Assembly (NCBI RefSeq): GCF_963576675.1 | Contig: NC_088915.1 | Span: 35,803,501 to 35,867,500, forward strand | Length of the DNA: 64,000 nt | From: Euphorbia lathyris | Lineage: Eukaryota; Streptophyta; Magnoliopsida; Malpighiales; Euphorbiaceae | Reading direction: 5' to 3' | Part shown: piece after piece, positions 10,824-21,385 of the stretch | Position numbering within the stretch: position 1 is the first letter of the stretch | Layout of the letters: each line of letters starts with the position of its first letter | The notes under the pieces: model-generated | What the model was told of the DNA's origin: nothing | The model's database searches: none | Seen by the model: the letters and a program-made list of their open reading frames with translations, nothing else | Translations under genes and position numbers: made by a program

Positions 10824-11782
10824 AATTTTCAATTGTAAATTAGAGATCTTTCGTTTTTGTAAATTATTTAAGCTTTCCCCTTGTAATTCCTCTCCATCTT
10901 CTCCATCTTCCTCAAACTCCATTGAAGCTCCTTCAAAGCTTTCTACCGAGGAATTATCAAGGTCCGTCCTTAAGATCAAGTCGCCGGCTGCAGAGTAAAC
11001 ATGTTCCCTGAAAGGGATTTTTGTATCTTCTTTCATCTTTCTATGTTTGTACTCTTTGATACAGTTGCCGAACTTGTCTTATTGTATCTTGTGACAATCA
11101 TCTCGCCTTTAATAATAATTTAGCTTTTGTTTTTGTTCTATGTTTATTGTCTAATTCTTGTGACAATCATCTCGCCTTTAATAATAATTTAGCTCATTCA
11201 AAAGCCCCAAAATCTAGTAGGCACATATTGCGAGCTGAATCTGACCTAGTCAGAGCCTAGGAGATTGACGACCTCTTAGTTGATTAAGCGCCAATTTACT
11301 GAGCCTTAGACCTAGTTTCGGCCTTAGGGAATCACGCGCTAGGAACCTCAGGAGGGTAAGTAGGGTTAATCGCCTTGAATATAAGTGACTTGGATTAGGT
11401 TTTACTCAACAGACTTGATAATCTATCTTAATTATTATCGATCATTCCATGTTCCTTCGAATAGTTTCATTAATGAAAGATCAATTAGGGGTAGAGTAAT
11501 TTAGTTAGGCTTAGAATAACTTAGCTAGAATTAGATAACTTAGTTAGAATTAGATAATTTAGCTAGGATTAGCACAATTCAACCTAGGAGTAGATTAATT
11601 TAACAAAACCAAACTCAAAACCCCCTAAGCCTAGATAACATCCGAGACTTAGTAGCTTGATACTTGCAGAAATAAATCCTGTGGACGATAACCTGGACTT
11701 AAACCAGAAATTTATTACTTGATAACGATGGGGTACACTTATCCCTCAGATCGGGTTCTTCACGGAATCCGCATCAAGTTTT

Positions 11783-11800
11783 TGGCGCCGTTGCCGGGGA
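11783..11800 (+). other. Primer binding site, tRNA-Asp (Athila)
   Basis: TGGCGCCGTTGCCGGGGA is the exact 18-nt complement of the 3' end of plant tRNA-Asp including CCA. It lies 6 nt after the LTR terminus, the usual Athila arrangement. Confidence 0.9.
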
Positions 11801-12015
11801 TTTATTTCTTCTGCAATATCGAACCAAAGGTCGACTTGTTAGATTAGGCATTCTTTTGTAAATATCCTTTGTTTATATCGTTTATATCTGCTTATGTATA
11901 ATTCTTTATAACTTTTGTAGTTGTTCATATCTTTTGTATTCTGTCTATAACTATATACTTTTTACTTATCAACTTTTGTGCTAGAATTTCACTTTTTCTC
12001 AGCGTTCTCTGATCA

Positions 12016-12333
12016 ATGAATTGGCAAGAAAGAGTCGAGTGGCAAGCTCAAAAGTTTACTATCCCATCAAGACGATACATTCATGCCCTGGAGAATGAGG
12101 CTCCCAATCCCTCCATGGCCGAGTTAAATAAGAAAATGGATATCTTGATGGCGAAACTGAGCCTCAACACCAATGAGAGTGTAAGTTTTGTGGGTAATCA
12201 CCAAAGGTACAATTCTAACCCCAATTCTTATATCTTTTATGATAATAATTGGAGGAGACCTGAACACGACAACCAAAATTTTACAGAACAGTGGCGCCAG
12301 TCAAAATACAGACAACAGTCAATGGAAAAATAA
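12016..12333 (+). pseudogene. Athila gag remnant
   Basis: About 105 codons resemble the Athila gag region downstream of the capsid (NKKMDILMAKL, then SVSFVGN and an Asn/Tyr/Trp-rich stretch). The N-terminal capsid part and all of pol are missing, so it cannot make a working Gag. The assignment rests on these motifs and on the tRNA-Asp PBS 220 bp upstream. Confidence 0.65.
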
Positions 12334-12466
12334 TTGTTAGTCTGAAGCATTCCAGATGAAAAGATAAGGACGCTCCTATCAAACAACTGAAATACCCGAG
12401 ATGATAGCTCTAGTAAAAAAATACGAACGACAGTGTTTCAGAATTCAGAATTGTTAGAAAGAACTT

Positions 12467-12890
12467 TTTGCTTTTGAGCCATTTTACCCGCGGTCGTGGA
12501 CCAGGGTTGCTTTTGAGCCATTTTACCCGCGGTCGTAGACCAGGGTTGCTTTTGAGTCATTTTACCCACGGTCGTGGACCAGGGTTGCTTTTGAGCCATT
12601 TTACCCGCGGTCGTGGACCAGGGTTGCTTTTGAGCCATTTTACCCGCGGTCGTGGACCAGGGTTGCTTTTGAGCCATTTTACCCGCGGTCGTGGACCAGG
12701 GTTGCTTTTGAGCCATTTTACCCACGGTCGTGGACCAGGGTTGCTTTTGAGCCATTTTACCTGCGGTCGTGGACCAGGGTTGCTTTTGAGCCATTTTACC
12801 CGCGGTCGTGGATCGGGGTTGCTTTTGGGCCATTTTACCCGCGGTCGTGGACCGAGGTTGCTATTGAGCCATTTTTACCCGCGGTCGACT
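12467..12890 (+). repeat. 39-bp minisatellite in the 3' UTR of element A (about 11 copies)
   Basis: The unit is TTGCTTTTGAGCCATTTTAC plus CCGCGGTCGTGGACCAGGG, 39 bp, repeated about 11 times with few changes. Because 39 is divisible by 3, long open frames appear on both strands, but they have no codon character. Tandem arrays in the 3' UTR are known in pea Ogre elements. A diverged homologous array lies inverted at 20790-22210. Confidence 0.92.
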
Positions 12891-13147
12891 TAGAGACCAG
12901 GGTCGCTAGAAAGAGTTGTTTACCCGCAGTCGATTTAGGCTAGGATCCTTAAGAAAAAAAAGTCTGCCGGCAGCCGATTCGAAGGCAAGGACGGAAAGGA
13001 TCGAAAACGAAGCGGGAGCGCGCAGCGCAGAGATCAGGTATTCTTCCTCCCACTCTTTACGTGTCTTTTACTTTAATATATTTACATTGCATGTGTTGCG
13101 TTAGCAAAAAAACGTTTTCAAAACACACACATCACTGTCAAAATAGG
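12891..13147 (+). other. 3' UTR of element A between minisatellite and PPT
   Basis: About 260 bp without a gene. It holds degenerate remnants of the 39-bp unit up to about 12950 and then a block (GGCAAGGACGGAAAGGATCG, later TTACGTGTCTTTTACTTTAA) that recurs inverted at about 20600-20780 in element B. Confidence 0.6.
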
Positions 13148-13161
13148 AAAGTAGGGGCAAC
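13148..13161 (+). other. Polypurine tract of element A
   Basis: AAAGTAGGGGCAAC lies directly before the TGTAGACACC terminus. The identical tract precedes the LTR of element B on the minus strand (20592-20605), which marks both LTRs as 3' LTRs. Confidence 0.8.
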
Positions 13162-13403
13162 TGTAGACACCGAGTTGGAGGACCTGTGACGAAAACATGT
13201 AACAAGACGGTCGAAGCGGTTGATTCCGGAAGTTTTAAAACAAAAATATATAATAAAAAAGGAAGAAGTTAGTGGGAGTCGCGGTTGTCGAGTGGACGGC
13301 TCGCGAGTGCTCAGCAACGTGGTGCGAACGCCTAGCGGCAACCGACGCACGTCCGACGAAAGTTGGACGCGTGCCCGGCAGCGCGGGGCGCACGCTTGAC
13401 GTC

Positions 13404-13706
13404 CGCTGGGCGCGCGCGCCCGACGGCCGTTGGGTGAGCGCCCAATGACGTGGGGCAAATGCCCAACGTAGGTGGGGCGAGCGCCCGACGTCCGTTGGGC
13501 GAACGCCCAACCAGCATTGGGCGAACGCCCAACCTGCGTTGGGCACGTGCCCAACGAAAGTTGGGCGTGCGCCTAACGAGAGTTGGGTGTTCGCCCAACC
13601 AGGTTGGGCGTTCGCCCAACATAAGTTGGGCGTCCGCCCAACTAGGTTGGGCGTCCGCCCAATCTGCTTTGGGCGACGCCCAATCTTAATCGGGCGTCGC
13701 CCAAAG
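13404..13706 (+). repeat. Array of about 14 GC-rich palindromes (TTGGGCG-n-CGCCCAA), LTR U3
   Basis: Units of about 21-22 bp each form a near-perfect inverted repeat, for example GTTGGGCGTTCGCCCAAC, joined by 3-5 variable bases. The array ends 5 bp before the TATA hairpin. The central bases vary between units while both arms are kept. Confidence 0.9.
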
Positions 13707-13711
13707 TCTCC

Positions 13712-13744
13712 GGGGATCCGTGCCTATAAAAGGCACGGATCCCC
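13712..13744 (+). promoter_or_regulatory. TATA box in the loop of a perfect 13-bp inverted repeat (LTR A)
   Basis: GGGGATCCGTGCC at 13712-13724 and GGCACGGATCCCC at 13732-13744 flank TATAAAA. This is the presumed LTR promoter. The B LTR has the same arrangement at 19941-19973 (TATATA, arms with one extra C). Confidence 0.85.
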
Positions 13745-15162
13745 ATGCATTAAAAAAATGAGGAGGAAATTTTTGGAGTTTTCTCACTCTATACATTTTT
13801 AGAGAGAGAAAGTTAATTTTTTGGAGAAAATATTTTTTTTCCCAAAAAAATCCAAATTTTCCAAAGTTGAATATTTTATCGAAAACACAAAAAAACGTCG
13901 GAAAATCATAACTCGTGGAATCAAACGACTTCGACTGTCAGATACCGATCTTAAGGTATTATCCGAGGACTAGACTCATTTTATTTTATTTAAATTATTT
14001 TTCTTTATTTATTTTTATGTTATAGTTTTTTATTTATTTCGTCTTTTATTTATCACGTTTTATTTATTATTCCGTATTTATTTCATTTTCGTCACGTGTT
14101 AAATAAACGTTCGGTTTTGTTTTGAAATAAAAACCTCGTTTTAATATCCCAATACGAACCGGGATCCGATTCAAAGGTAGTTCGGGAATTAAAAAACGTT
14201 GTAATTATAAGTTTTTAAAAATATTTCTAAATAATGTTTTAAAAATAAAACGTCGGTTTAGGGATCTCCGTTATAGACTATGATCCAATTTTGGTAGTTC
14301 GGGGACCCAAAACGATAGAATAGATCTAATCTAAAGCTTTTGAATAAATCTGGAAACTTCTGGACTGTTTCTGTAATTCTGCCTTTTCTGTCGCTAACAG
14401 CAGATTGGCGACGGATTTTCCATCAGTAATCTGCTGGAATCCGAAAATTCCATTTTAACCCTCTTTTCTCTTCTTTTTTTACATTTCTACTTGTATATAC
14501 ACGTATTTAATTATGTTATGTATTTGTAAAAATTATTTTTGAGTCCTATAACTATTAATTACGTATCATGTAGCTATATATTTCGTATTTGGGTTTAATT
14601 CATTTGGATTTGGTTTTGTAAGGTATGATATTCCTATATATATAGTTTTGGCACATTTAAGTTATATTAGCTATTATTTAGGGTGAAAATTATTTTCTAT
14701 ATGTTTATTACTTAAAACCATTTGGAACTCAATGTTATTCTTCCCATTTAGGAGTTTGGTTCATTGTTTTTACATGTTTTGAATTAGAATGAATAAGTAT
14801 TATATGTAGTACTCTTTTTCATTTTCTTTATTATATCATATAGTATTTCTTACTCCTTTTTATCTATAGGTATATCCTTATTTTTAGATAAAATTATATA
14901 TATATATATGTATTTCTATTTTATTTTTGTGTATATGTATATATTCCAAATGAGTTTTACTTGGTGAATTTTGGTTTAATTGGTTCATTAGTGTAATTAT
15001 GTTCAAGTGGAGGATAATTGAGTGAAAAAGGGGAAAATAAAAGACAAAAAGAGAATTTAATTTGTTTGTTTAAATTAAAGTTTTTCTAGATATTCCTAAA
15101 GTGTAAATAACGTTTTCTTGACGTTTTTTAAACCATTTCCAAAATATCACGTGTTGAAACCT

Positions 15163-15427
15163 TAATCCGTTTCAACGACGGATTAGGCGAACCTTGTAAT
15201 TAAAATCGTTTTCATTGTAAATAATAGAGTTTTGAATCGTTTTCCTAACTAAATGGTTTGTACAAAATAAATGGACTTGTATGCCTAATCACGTTTTTTG
15301 GAGTTAAAGTTTTTTATTCCACATTTTCAAACACTCGAGTCGTTCCAACGGCGATTCGAGTCGATGTCATGTAAATTAATGGGGTTTTAAAACGTACCTA
15401 AATCGTTCCAACGACGATTAAGGTACG
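15163..15427 (+). repeat. Three successive hairpins with TTCCAACG-type loops (LTR A)
   Basis: Hairpin 1 at 15163-15185 has arms TAATCCGT/ACGGATTA and loop TTCAACG. Hairpin 2 at 15333-15361 has arms ACTCGAGTCG/CGATTCGAGT and loop TTCCAACGG. Hairpin 3 at 15393-15427 has 14-bp arms with one mismatch and loop TCCAACG. The stems differ in sequence while the loop is nearly constant, and the set is conserved in the B LTR. Confidence 0.75.
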
Positions 15428-15999
15428 AACCATGTAAATAAACTCGTTTTGGGGAATGAGATTAGCTTAGAGTTAGTGTATAATATAAAGCACAAATCAC
15501 GTTGTAAACAAATCAATTCTTTCTTCTCCCCTTTCTCTCTCCTATGTATTTTTAATTCATGTAAATGGGTGATTCTTTATTAAAGTGGCTTTTAATGACA
15601 TGCTCAAAACGGTTTTCAAAGCGAGAAAGAAAAGGTTTCAAACGAATTTTAAACTTAAAGAAATATGCGATTAGTCCGTTATCGCCTAACACGCTGAGTA
15701 GGAGGCCGGTGGTTCATAACCGGGCGATGTCGGGGTGCCTAGTAGCCTTTCTCCGGAAAGGAGCTAGCCTTCTCGGCTCGTACCTAAGTTTCCCGAACCC
15801 TCACCGGTCTCCCGCAAGGTATCGGTGTTCATTTTCCCATTCGTGGGTGGCGACTCTTCCATACTCCAAGCTCCGGTCCTGCCGAGCAGTTTGATTCCAC
15901 GATTGGTTGCTTTCGGCGCCAATCACCGCTTACGTCGCCATGAGGTGTCCACCCCCCGGTCCGCCCGGGCGAGGCCGTTCGGCACCTTGTCTAACAGCA

Positions 16000-17593
16000 A
16001 CCCTCCCAGCCATAGAAAGACAGCTACCTTTCCATCTACTGAATTTTGCAACAACCTTATCCGCAAGGCCCGAGAGTAGTATGCTCTTTGGGGCACCAAA
16101 GAAGAGAGGGACCCCGAGATAGGAGAAGGGGAAATCACCTCTAGTAATTCCCATGATATCAGCTAAGCGACCTCCGCATCTTGAAGAAATAGAAGGGCTT
16201 AGGAAGATATTTGATTTCTGCCAGTTCACTTTCTGACCAGATAAAGCGCCATAAGTCTCAAAAGTACTGCGGAGCCTGTGGAGATTTTTGCTGGACACCC
16301 TACAAAACATAAGAATGTCATCTGCATATAGGAGATGAGTAGGAAAGACCATGGAGTTCGAATATATCATTGGATCCAAATGGCCATTCTCCCTTAGAGA
16401 GGTAATCCACTGACTCAGAAAATCCTCTGCTAGCCCAAAAAGAATCGGAGCCAACGGGTCCCCCTGTCTGACGCCCCTAGAACAGCTAAAGTATCCACTG
16501 ACAGAGCCATTATTAATGATGGAAATTCTAGCTGCAGATAGAATATTTAAGATCCAATCTCGAAACTGAAGAGAAAAACCAAAGGCCTCCAAAACCGTAA
16601 GTAGGAAGTTCCAATCCAAGGTGTCAAACACCTTTCTAATGTCTACTTTAATTGCCATATTACCACCAAAGTAGCGCTTGCGAAGGGAATTTGTTCCTTT
16701 CGAGGCTAAAGCGATACAGTGATGGATGCTCCTGCCAGGAATGAACCCAAATTGGTTAGTCGAAACTATCTGAGCCGCAACCATAGCCAACCTGTCAGCC
16801 AAAATTTTAGCAATAATTTTATAGCTGAAATTACTCATGGCAATCAGTCTGTATTTCTCAAGGGAAATGGCTCCCTCCACCTTTGGAATGAGAGTCATGA
16901 TACTAGAGCAGATGCCAGGGATAATGCTACCAGAGAGGATCTGACCATTCTGACAACATCCAAACCCACAATCTCCCAAAAATTCTGGAAGAAGACCCCA
17001 GTGAAACCATCAAGACCCGGAGAGCTATTACCATCTATAGCAAACACAGCCTTTCTCACCTCTAAGTGATCCGGGCAGCGGGTCAATTCAGTATTTTCGA
17101 CGTCACTGACCATTTTAGGAATCATCTCATGAACTATACTCAAATCATTCAATGTAGAGTCATTCTTAAAAAGAGATTCATAGAAGGATGCAATATGTGA
17201 ACCAATGATATGAGAGTCCGTAACCACATTATTGTCAATTCGCAAGGCGCAGATCCCCGCAGAAGCCGAGCGAATTGTAGCCATTCTGTGGAAGAAAGTA
17301 CTGTTACGATCCCCACCTTTTAGCCATCTTATACGACATTTTTCTTTGAGATAAGTCTCCTTCCTTCACAAGAGATCATCCGGTTCGCCATGAAACTGTA
17401 ATTCCCTTTGCTGAAGATCCTGCGAATGACCATGATCAGCAATATCCCGCTGAACTTCCCTGAGCTTGCCCTCAATTAAGCTAATATCCCTATTAAAATC
17501 CCCAAACACCTCCCTGTTCCATTGGCGAAGAATGAGGTGAAGCCTCTTAAGTTTGAAACCAAAGAACTGCATCGGAGAAAGAGCCGGATGATC
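16000..17593 (-). pseudogene. LINE (L1-type) reverse transcriptase fragment between the two facing LTRs
   Basis: The minus strand encodes plant LINE ORF2: LKRLHLILRQWNREVFGDFN, then a region with SSPGLDGFTG and PGICSSIMTLIPKVEGA, YRLIAMSNFSYKIIAKILA, FIPGRSIHHC, FDTLDWNFLL, SRGVRQGDPLAPILF and HLLYADDILMF with the catalytic ADD, ending at FSRWKGSCLSMAGR. At least three frames are needed, so it is decayed. Both ends are cut exactly by the LTRs of elements A and B; the endonuclease and RNase H ends of this LINE are not seen. The element was the target into which the two Tat elements inserted. Confidence 0.92.
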
Positions 17594-18164
17594 TGCTGTT
17601 AGACGAGGTGCCGCGGCCTAATCTCCCGGGCGGACCGGGGGGTGGACAACCTCATGGCGACGTAAGCGGTGATTGGCGCCGAAAGCAACCAATCATGGAA
17701 TCAAGCTGCTCGGCAGGACCGGAGCTCGGAGATATGGAAGAGTCGCCACCCACGAATGGGAAAATGAACACCGATCCCTTGCGGGAGACCGGTGTGGGTT
17801 CGGGAAACTTAGGTACGAACCGAGAAGGCTAGCTCCTTTCCGGAGAAAGGCTACTAGGCACCCCGACATCGCCCGGTTATGAACCACCGGCCTCCTACTC
17901 AGCATGTTAGGCGATAACGGACTAATCGTATACTTCTCTAAGTTTAAAATTCATTTGAAACCCTTTTCTTTCTCTTTTTAGAAACCATTTTGAGCATATA
18001 TTATTGAAAAGCCACATCAGTAAAGAATCACCCATTCATGTTTATACATACACAGAGAGGGGGAAGAAAGAAGTGATTTATTTACACCCGTATTAAATGT
18101 GATGTTGTGTGTTCATTCTACATTAACTTATTTTCCCCCAAAACGAGTTCATTTACATGGTTCG

Positions 18165-18440
18165 CACCTTAATCGCCGTTGGAATGATTTAGGTGCGTTT
18201 TAAAACCCCGTTTGATGAAATTTACCCGAATCGCCGTTGGAACGACTCGAGTATTTGAAAACGTTTGAGATAAAAACCTTTTAATGAGAAAACATGGTTA
18301 AACATACAAGTCAATTTTATTTTGTACAAATTCTTTAAGAAAAATGATTCAAAAAGTCTATTATTCACAAAGAAAACGATTTTAATTACAATGTTCGCTT
18401 AATCCGTCGTCGGAACGGGCTAAGGTTTTAAAACATGACC
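18165..18440 (-). repeat. Three CCGTTGGAA-loop hairpins (LTR B)
   Basis: Counterparts of the hairpins in LTR A are at about 18167-18200, 18225-18255 and 18395-18430. Loops read CGTTGGAA or CGTCGGAA on the plus strand. Some stems have decayed, for example GGTGCG versus CGCACC with mismatches. Confidence 0.6.
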
Positions 18441-19940
18441 TTTTGAGAAGTGATTCGAAATGCTAACAAAATGACTCTATTTATCCAAATTAGGAAACTC
18501 TAAAAGTTCATTAGTTTAATGTTGAAAACTCTTTTTTTTTGGTGATTTATTTTCCCCACTTACTTAATGGACTCTTTAGCTATTATAATTACAATAAATT
18601 AGCATTTACACTCAAATGAAGCCCTTTTGGAACATGGGCCCATGAGTGGGCCAAAAGAATAAAGAAAATGGTTTTGGACCATATATATATATGTATACAT
18701 TTAAATCAAAAAGGAAGATAAGAAAATAAGATTTTAACCAAAAATCACTATATGTATATGAAGATTATATGTATATGAAGATAATAAATACAATATACCT
18801 TATACTTTGAAATGTGAAAATAATGAGTAAATCCTATAACTAAGAAAGTAATACTTATCTAAAAATAATTTAATTCAATAATCACTAAAATAACCCAAAT
18901 ATTCCAAAAAACTATACACATATATACATAATTAATATAGTTTATATATCAAAAATACCATATGCCAATGTCTATTCATTATTTCTCAAAATATCAAGTG
19001 ACTAATATTTAAATATAACCTAAGTTAATAAAAAAAAGAAATACATATATATATATTTATACTTATATTACAAAATAGAATAAAAAGAGATATACAAATA
19101 TTCTAAAATAAATATATATACTAAAGTTCTAAAATAAGTTGAAAAACATGTATTACATAATTATATGTATATATACTAAGGATTAAAAGTCTAAAAGTTA
19201 AGAAAAGGGGACTGAAATGACATTTTTTACATTTTGGCAGATTTATCGACGGAAAATCCATCGGTAAACAGCCTTTAGTGACAGAATTGGCAAATTACAA
19301 CAGCACTTCCATATTTTCCAGATTTGTTCAAAAGCTTTAAATTAAATCTAATTCAATCGTTTTGGACTTCTGAACTACCAAAGATGGATCATAGTCGAAA
19401 ACGGAAGTTCCTACAACGATGTTTTTATTTTAAAACGTTATTTGGAAACCTCTTTTAAATTAAAAAACTTATAATTACAACGTTTTCGACACCCGAACTA
19501 CCTTTTTATCGGATCACAGTTCGTATTGGGATATCCAAAACGAGGTTTTTTATTTTAAAACAAAACCGAATTTTATTTAACACGAAACGAAAATTAAATA
19601 AATACGCTAACTAAATAAAACGTGACAAAATAAATAAATGACTAAAGGAATAAAAACTATAGCCTAAAAAATAAATAGAAGGAGAGAAATAAATTAAATA
19701 AAATAAAGAGTCTAGTCCTCGGATAATACCTTTGATTCGGTATCTGACAGTCGAAGCCGATTGATTCCACGAACCGCGAGCTCCCGATTTAAATAAAAAT
19801 TTAGTAAAAATTGAACTTAGGAAATTTGGAATTTTTGAGAAAAAAAAAATATTTTTCTCAAAAAAATCCACTCTCTCTCTCTCTAAAAATGTTTAGAGTG
19901 AGAAAGTTTTTTTCCCCAAAAAGGCCCCCCCTTTCACCTT

Positions 19941-19973
19941 GGGATCCGTGCCTTATATAGGCCCACGGATCCC
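19941..19973 (-). promoter_or_regulatory. TATA box between inverted repeats (LTR B)
   Basis: GGGATCCGTGCC and GGCCCACGGATCCC flank a TATATA core. The arms match those of LTR A apart from one inserted base, which supports the structure being inherited. Confidence 0.75.
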
Positions 19974-19978
19974 GTAAC

Positions 19979-20190
19979 AATGGGCGACGCCCAAAAAAAA
20001 TTTGGGCGTCGCCCATTGAGGTTGGGCGGCCGCCCAACCATGCGTTGGGCTACCGCCCAACTTTCGTTGGGCGATCGCCCAACGGCGTTGGGCGAGCGCC
20101 CAACGCGAGGTCGGGCGTCCGCGCCCAACCTTCGTCGGGCGTTCGCCTGACGTGGTTGGGCGCTCGCCCGACGGCCCTTGGGCGTGCCCC
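19979..20190 (-). repeat. GC-rich palindrome array (about 9 copies), LTR B
   Basis: Units such as GTTGGGCGATCGCCCAAC and GTTGGGCGAGCGCCCAAC repeat about every 21 bp, directly beside the TATA hairpin. The copy number is lower than in LTR A and the order of spacers differs. Confidence 0.88.
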
Positions 20191-20591
20191 GAGTCGTCGA
20201 ACGCGTGCACCCCGTGGCCGCCGAGTGCGCGTTCCGCGCCACCAGACGCTCGCGCGTCGTGGCCGCCGAACGCGTGCCTCGCGCTACCAGGCACGTGCGC
20301 TCAACGGCCTACGAGGGTGCGCGCCGCCATCGGTCCCCGGCATCGCTCGGACGTCGAGAGCGTGCCACTCGCGGTGCATCCGACGGACGCCGCGCGCACG
20401 TCTCGAGCCGTCGAGCGGGCGTTCGACCATCGTCGTCCGCGTGCGGGATGCCGTTGCGCGCCCGCGCCGTGCCGTTAATTTTCCTTCACTTATTATTCTT
20501 TATGTATATTTTTCAAAAACTTCCGGAATCAATCGCTTCAACTGTCTTGTTTTCAGGTTTTCGTCACAGGTCCTCCGACTCGGTGTCTACA

Positions 20592-20605
20592 GTTGCCCCT
20601 ACTTT
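20592..20605 (-). other. Polypurine tract of element B
   Basis: On the minus strand AAAGTAGGGGCAAC precedes the LTR start, identical to element A. Confidence 0.8.
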
Positions 20606-20789
20606 TCTATTTTGACAGTGATGTGTGTGTTTCGAAAATGTTTTTTGCTGACGTAACACATGCAATGTAAAACATATAAAAGTAAAAGACACGTAAAGAG
20701 TAGGAGGGAACATACCTGACCTTTGCGCTGCGCGCTCCGGCGTTGTTCTCTAACTTCTTCAGACTCTGCTTTGGGTTGCACCCTAGTTC

Positions 20790-21385
20790 ACGACTGCGGG
20801 GATAATGGCTAAATAGCTACCCTAGTTTACGACTGCAGGGATAATGGCTAAACAGCTACCCTGGTTTACGACTGCGGGGATAATGGCTAAATAGCTACCC
20901 TAGCTTACGATTGCGGGGATAATGGCTAAACAGCTACCCTATTTTAAGATTGCGGGGATAATGGCTAAATAGCTACCCTATTTTAAGATTGCGGGGATAA
21001 TGGCTAAGTAGCTACCCTGATTTACGACTGCGGGGATAATGGCTAAACAGCTACCCTATTTTAAGATTGCGGGGATAATGGCTAAATAGCTACCCTATTT
21101 TAAGACTGCGGGGATAATGGCTAAATAGCTACCCTGATTTACGACTGCGGGGATAATGGCTAAATAGCTACCCTATTTTAAGATTGCGGGGATAATGGCT
21201 AAATAGCTACCCTGATTTTAAGACTGCGGGGATAATGGCTAAATAGCTACCTTAGTTTGTGATTGCGGGGATAATGGCTAAATAGCTACCCTATTTTAAG
21301 ATTGCGGGGATAATGGCTAAATAGCTACCCTGATTTGCGACTGCGGGGATAATGGCTAAATAGCTACCCCGATTTACGATCTTAG
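20790..21385 (-). repeat. 39-bp minisatellite, subfamily 1 (about 15 copies)
   Basis: The unit is ATGGCTAAATAGCTACCCTG plus ATTTACGACTGCGGGGATA, 39 bp. Copies differ mainly in the CTGATTTACGAC segment (TATTTTAAGAT variants alternate). It adjoins subfamily 2 without a gap. Confidence 0.9.

Larger units (their letters stand above)
4036..11776 (+). repeat. Athila 5' LTR, split by the chromovirus (4036-4613 and 10640-11776)
   Basis: Removing the chromovirus and one copy of its TSD leaves an LTR of about 1.7 kb beginning TG and ending CA just before the PBS. Upstream of the TATA box the LTR is GC-rich and contains several copies of the palindrome CTGCTCGCCGAGCAG and its variants (4553-4613 and 10640-10696), preceded by CAGGCAGCGCC repeats. 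The downstream part (11050-11600) is AT-rich with short direct repeats of TTAGnTAGAATTAGATAA and of GTGACAATCATCTCGCCTTT. Confidence 0.8.
4036..12440 (+). mobile_element. Athila-type Ty3/gypsy element, 5' fragment
   Basis: The fragment has a 5' LTR (TGATAGGGG...GCATCA), the spacer AGTTTT, a PBS complementary to tRNA-Asp (TGGCGCCGTTGCCGGGGA), an untranslated leader and a short gag remnant ending at 12333. Pol and the 3' LTR are absent, and sequence of element A resumes at about 12440-12467, so the Athila copy is truncated at its 3' side. Five bases TTAAC precede the LTR; the matching TSD cannot be tested. A chromovirus lies inside the LTR. The 3' boundary is approximate. Confidence 0.8.
1..15999 (+). 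mobile_element. Tat/Ogre-like LTR retrotransposon A, 3' part (nested host)
   Basis: This is the 3' portion of a long Ty3/gypsy element whose 5' half lies left of the window. In order it holds the integrase end of pol, a post-pol stretch of short hairpin motifs, an antisense plant mobile domain gene, a 39-bp minisatellite, a polypurine tract and a 3' LTR that starts TGTAGACACC and ends TAACAGCA. An Athila fragment (4036 to about 12440) carrying a nested chromovirus splits the element after the antisense gene. I join the two halves because the order matches Tat elements with an antisense ORF and because the post-pol motif, 39-bp repeat and LTR all recur in element B. The TSD cannot be checked because the 5' end is outside; the 3' flank is 16000-16004. 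Confidence 0.75.
13162..15999 (+). repeat. 3' LTR of element A (2.8 kb)
   Basis: The LTR runs from TGTAGACACCGAG to CTAACAGCA. The end is set by the exact point where similarity with the inverted LTR of element B (17594-20591) stops and LINE sequence begins on both sides. U3 holds a GC-rich palindrome array and a TATA box in a hairpin; the body is AT-rich; near the end are three hairpins and a GC-rich block. Divergence from the B LTR is about 10 percent in the first 110 bp, with many indels, so these are separate copies of one family. Confidence 0.85.
17594..20591 (-). repeat. 3' LTR of element B (3.0 kb)
   Basis: Inverted relative to LTR A, with the same termini (TGTAGACACC, TAACAGCA). The order of elements within it is the same: palindrome array, TATA hairpin, AT-rich body, hairpins and GC-rich end. 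Confidence 0.85.

Noticed and set aside
12438..12893. Long open frames on both strands (131 and 141 codons) in the 39-bp array
   Set aside because: The period is a multiple of three, so both strands stay open by arithmetic. The peptides are exact repeats with no recognisable domain.
13138..13802. Several overlapping ORFs in the palindrome array (both strands)
   Set aside because: Low-complexity translation of palindromic GC repeats lying in an LTR promoter; frames conflict and are not conserved in LTR B.
15847..15864. TGGCGACTC as a tRNA-Arg type PBS marking the end of a shorter LTR
   Set aside because: LTR similarity between A and B continues 135 bp further to TAACAGCA, where both meet LINE sequence, so the motif is inside the LTR.
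20045..20656. ORF of 203 codons in LTR B
   Set aside because: GC-rich LTR sequence; the matching region in LTR A has no equivalent frame.
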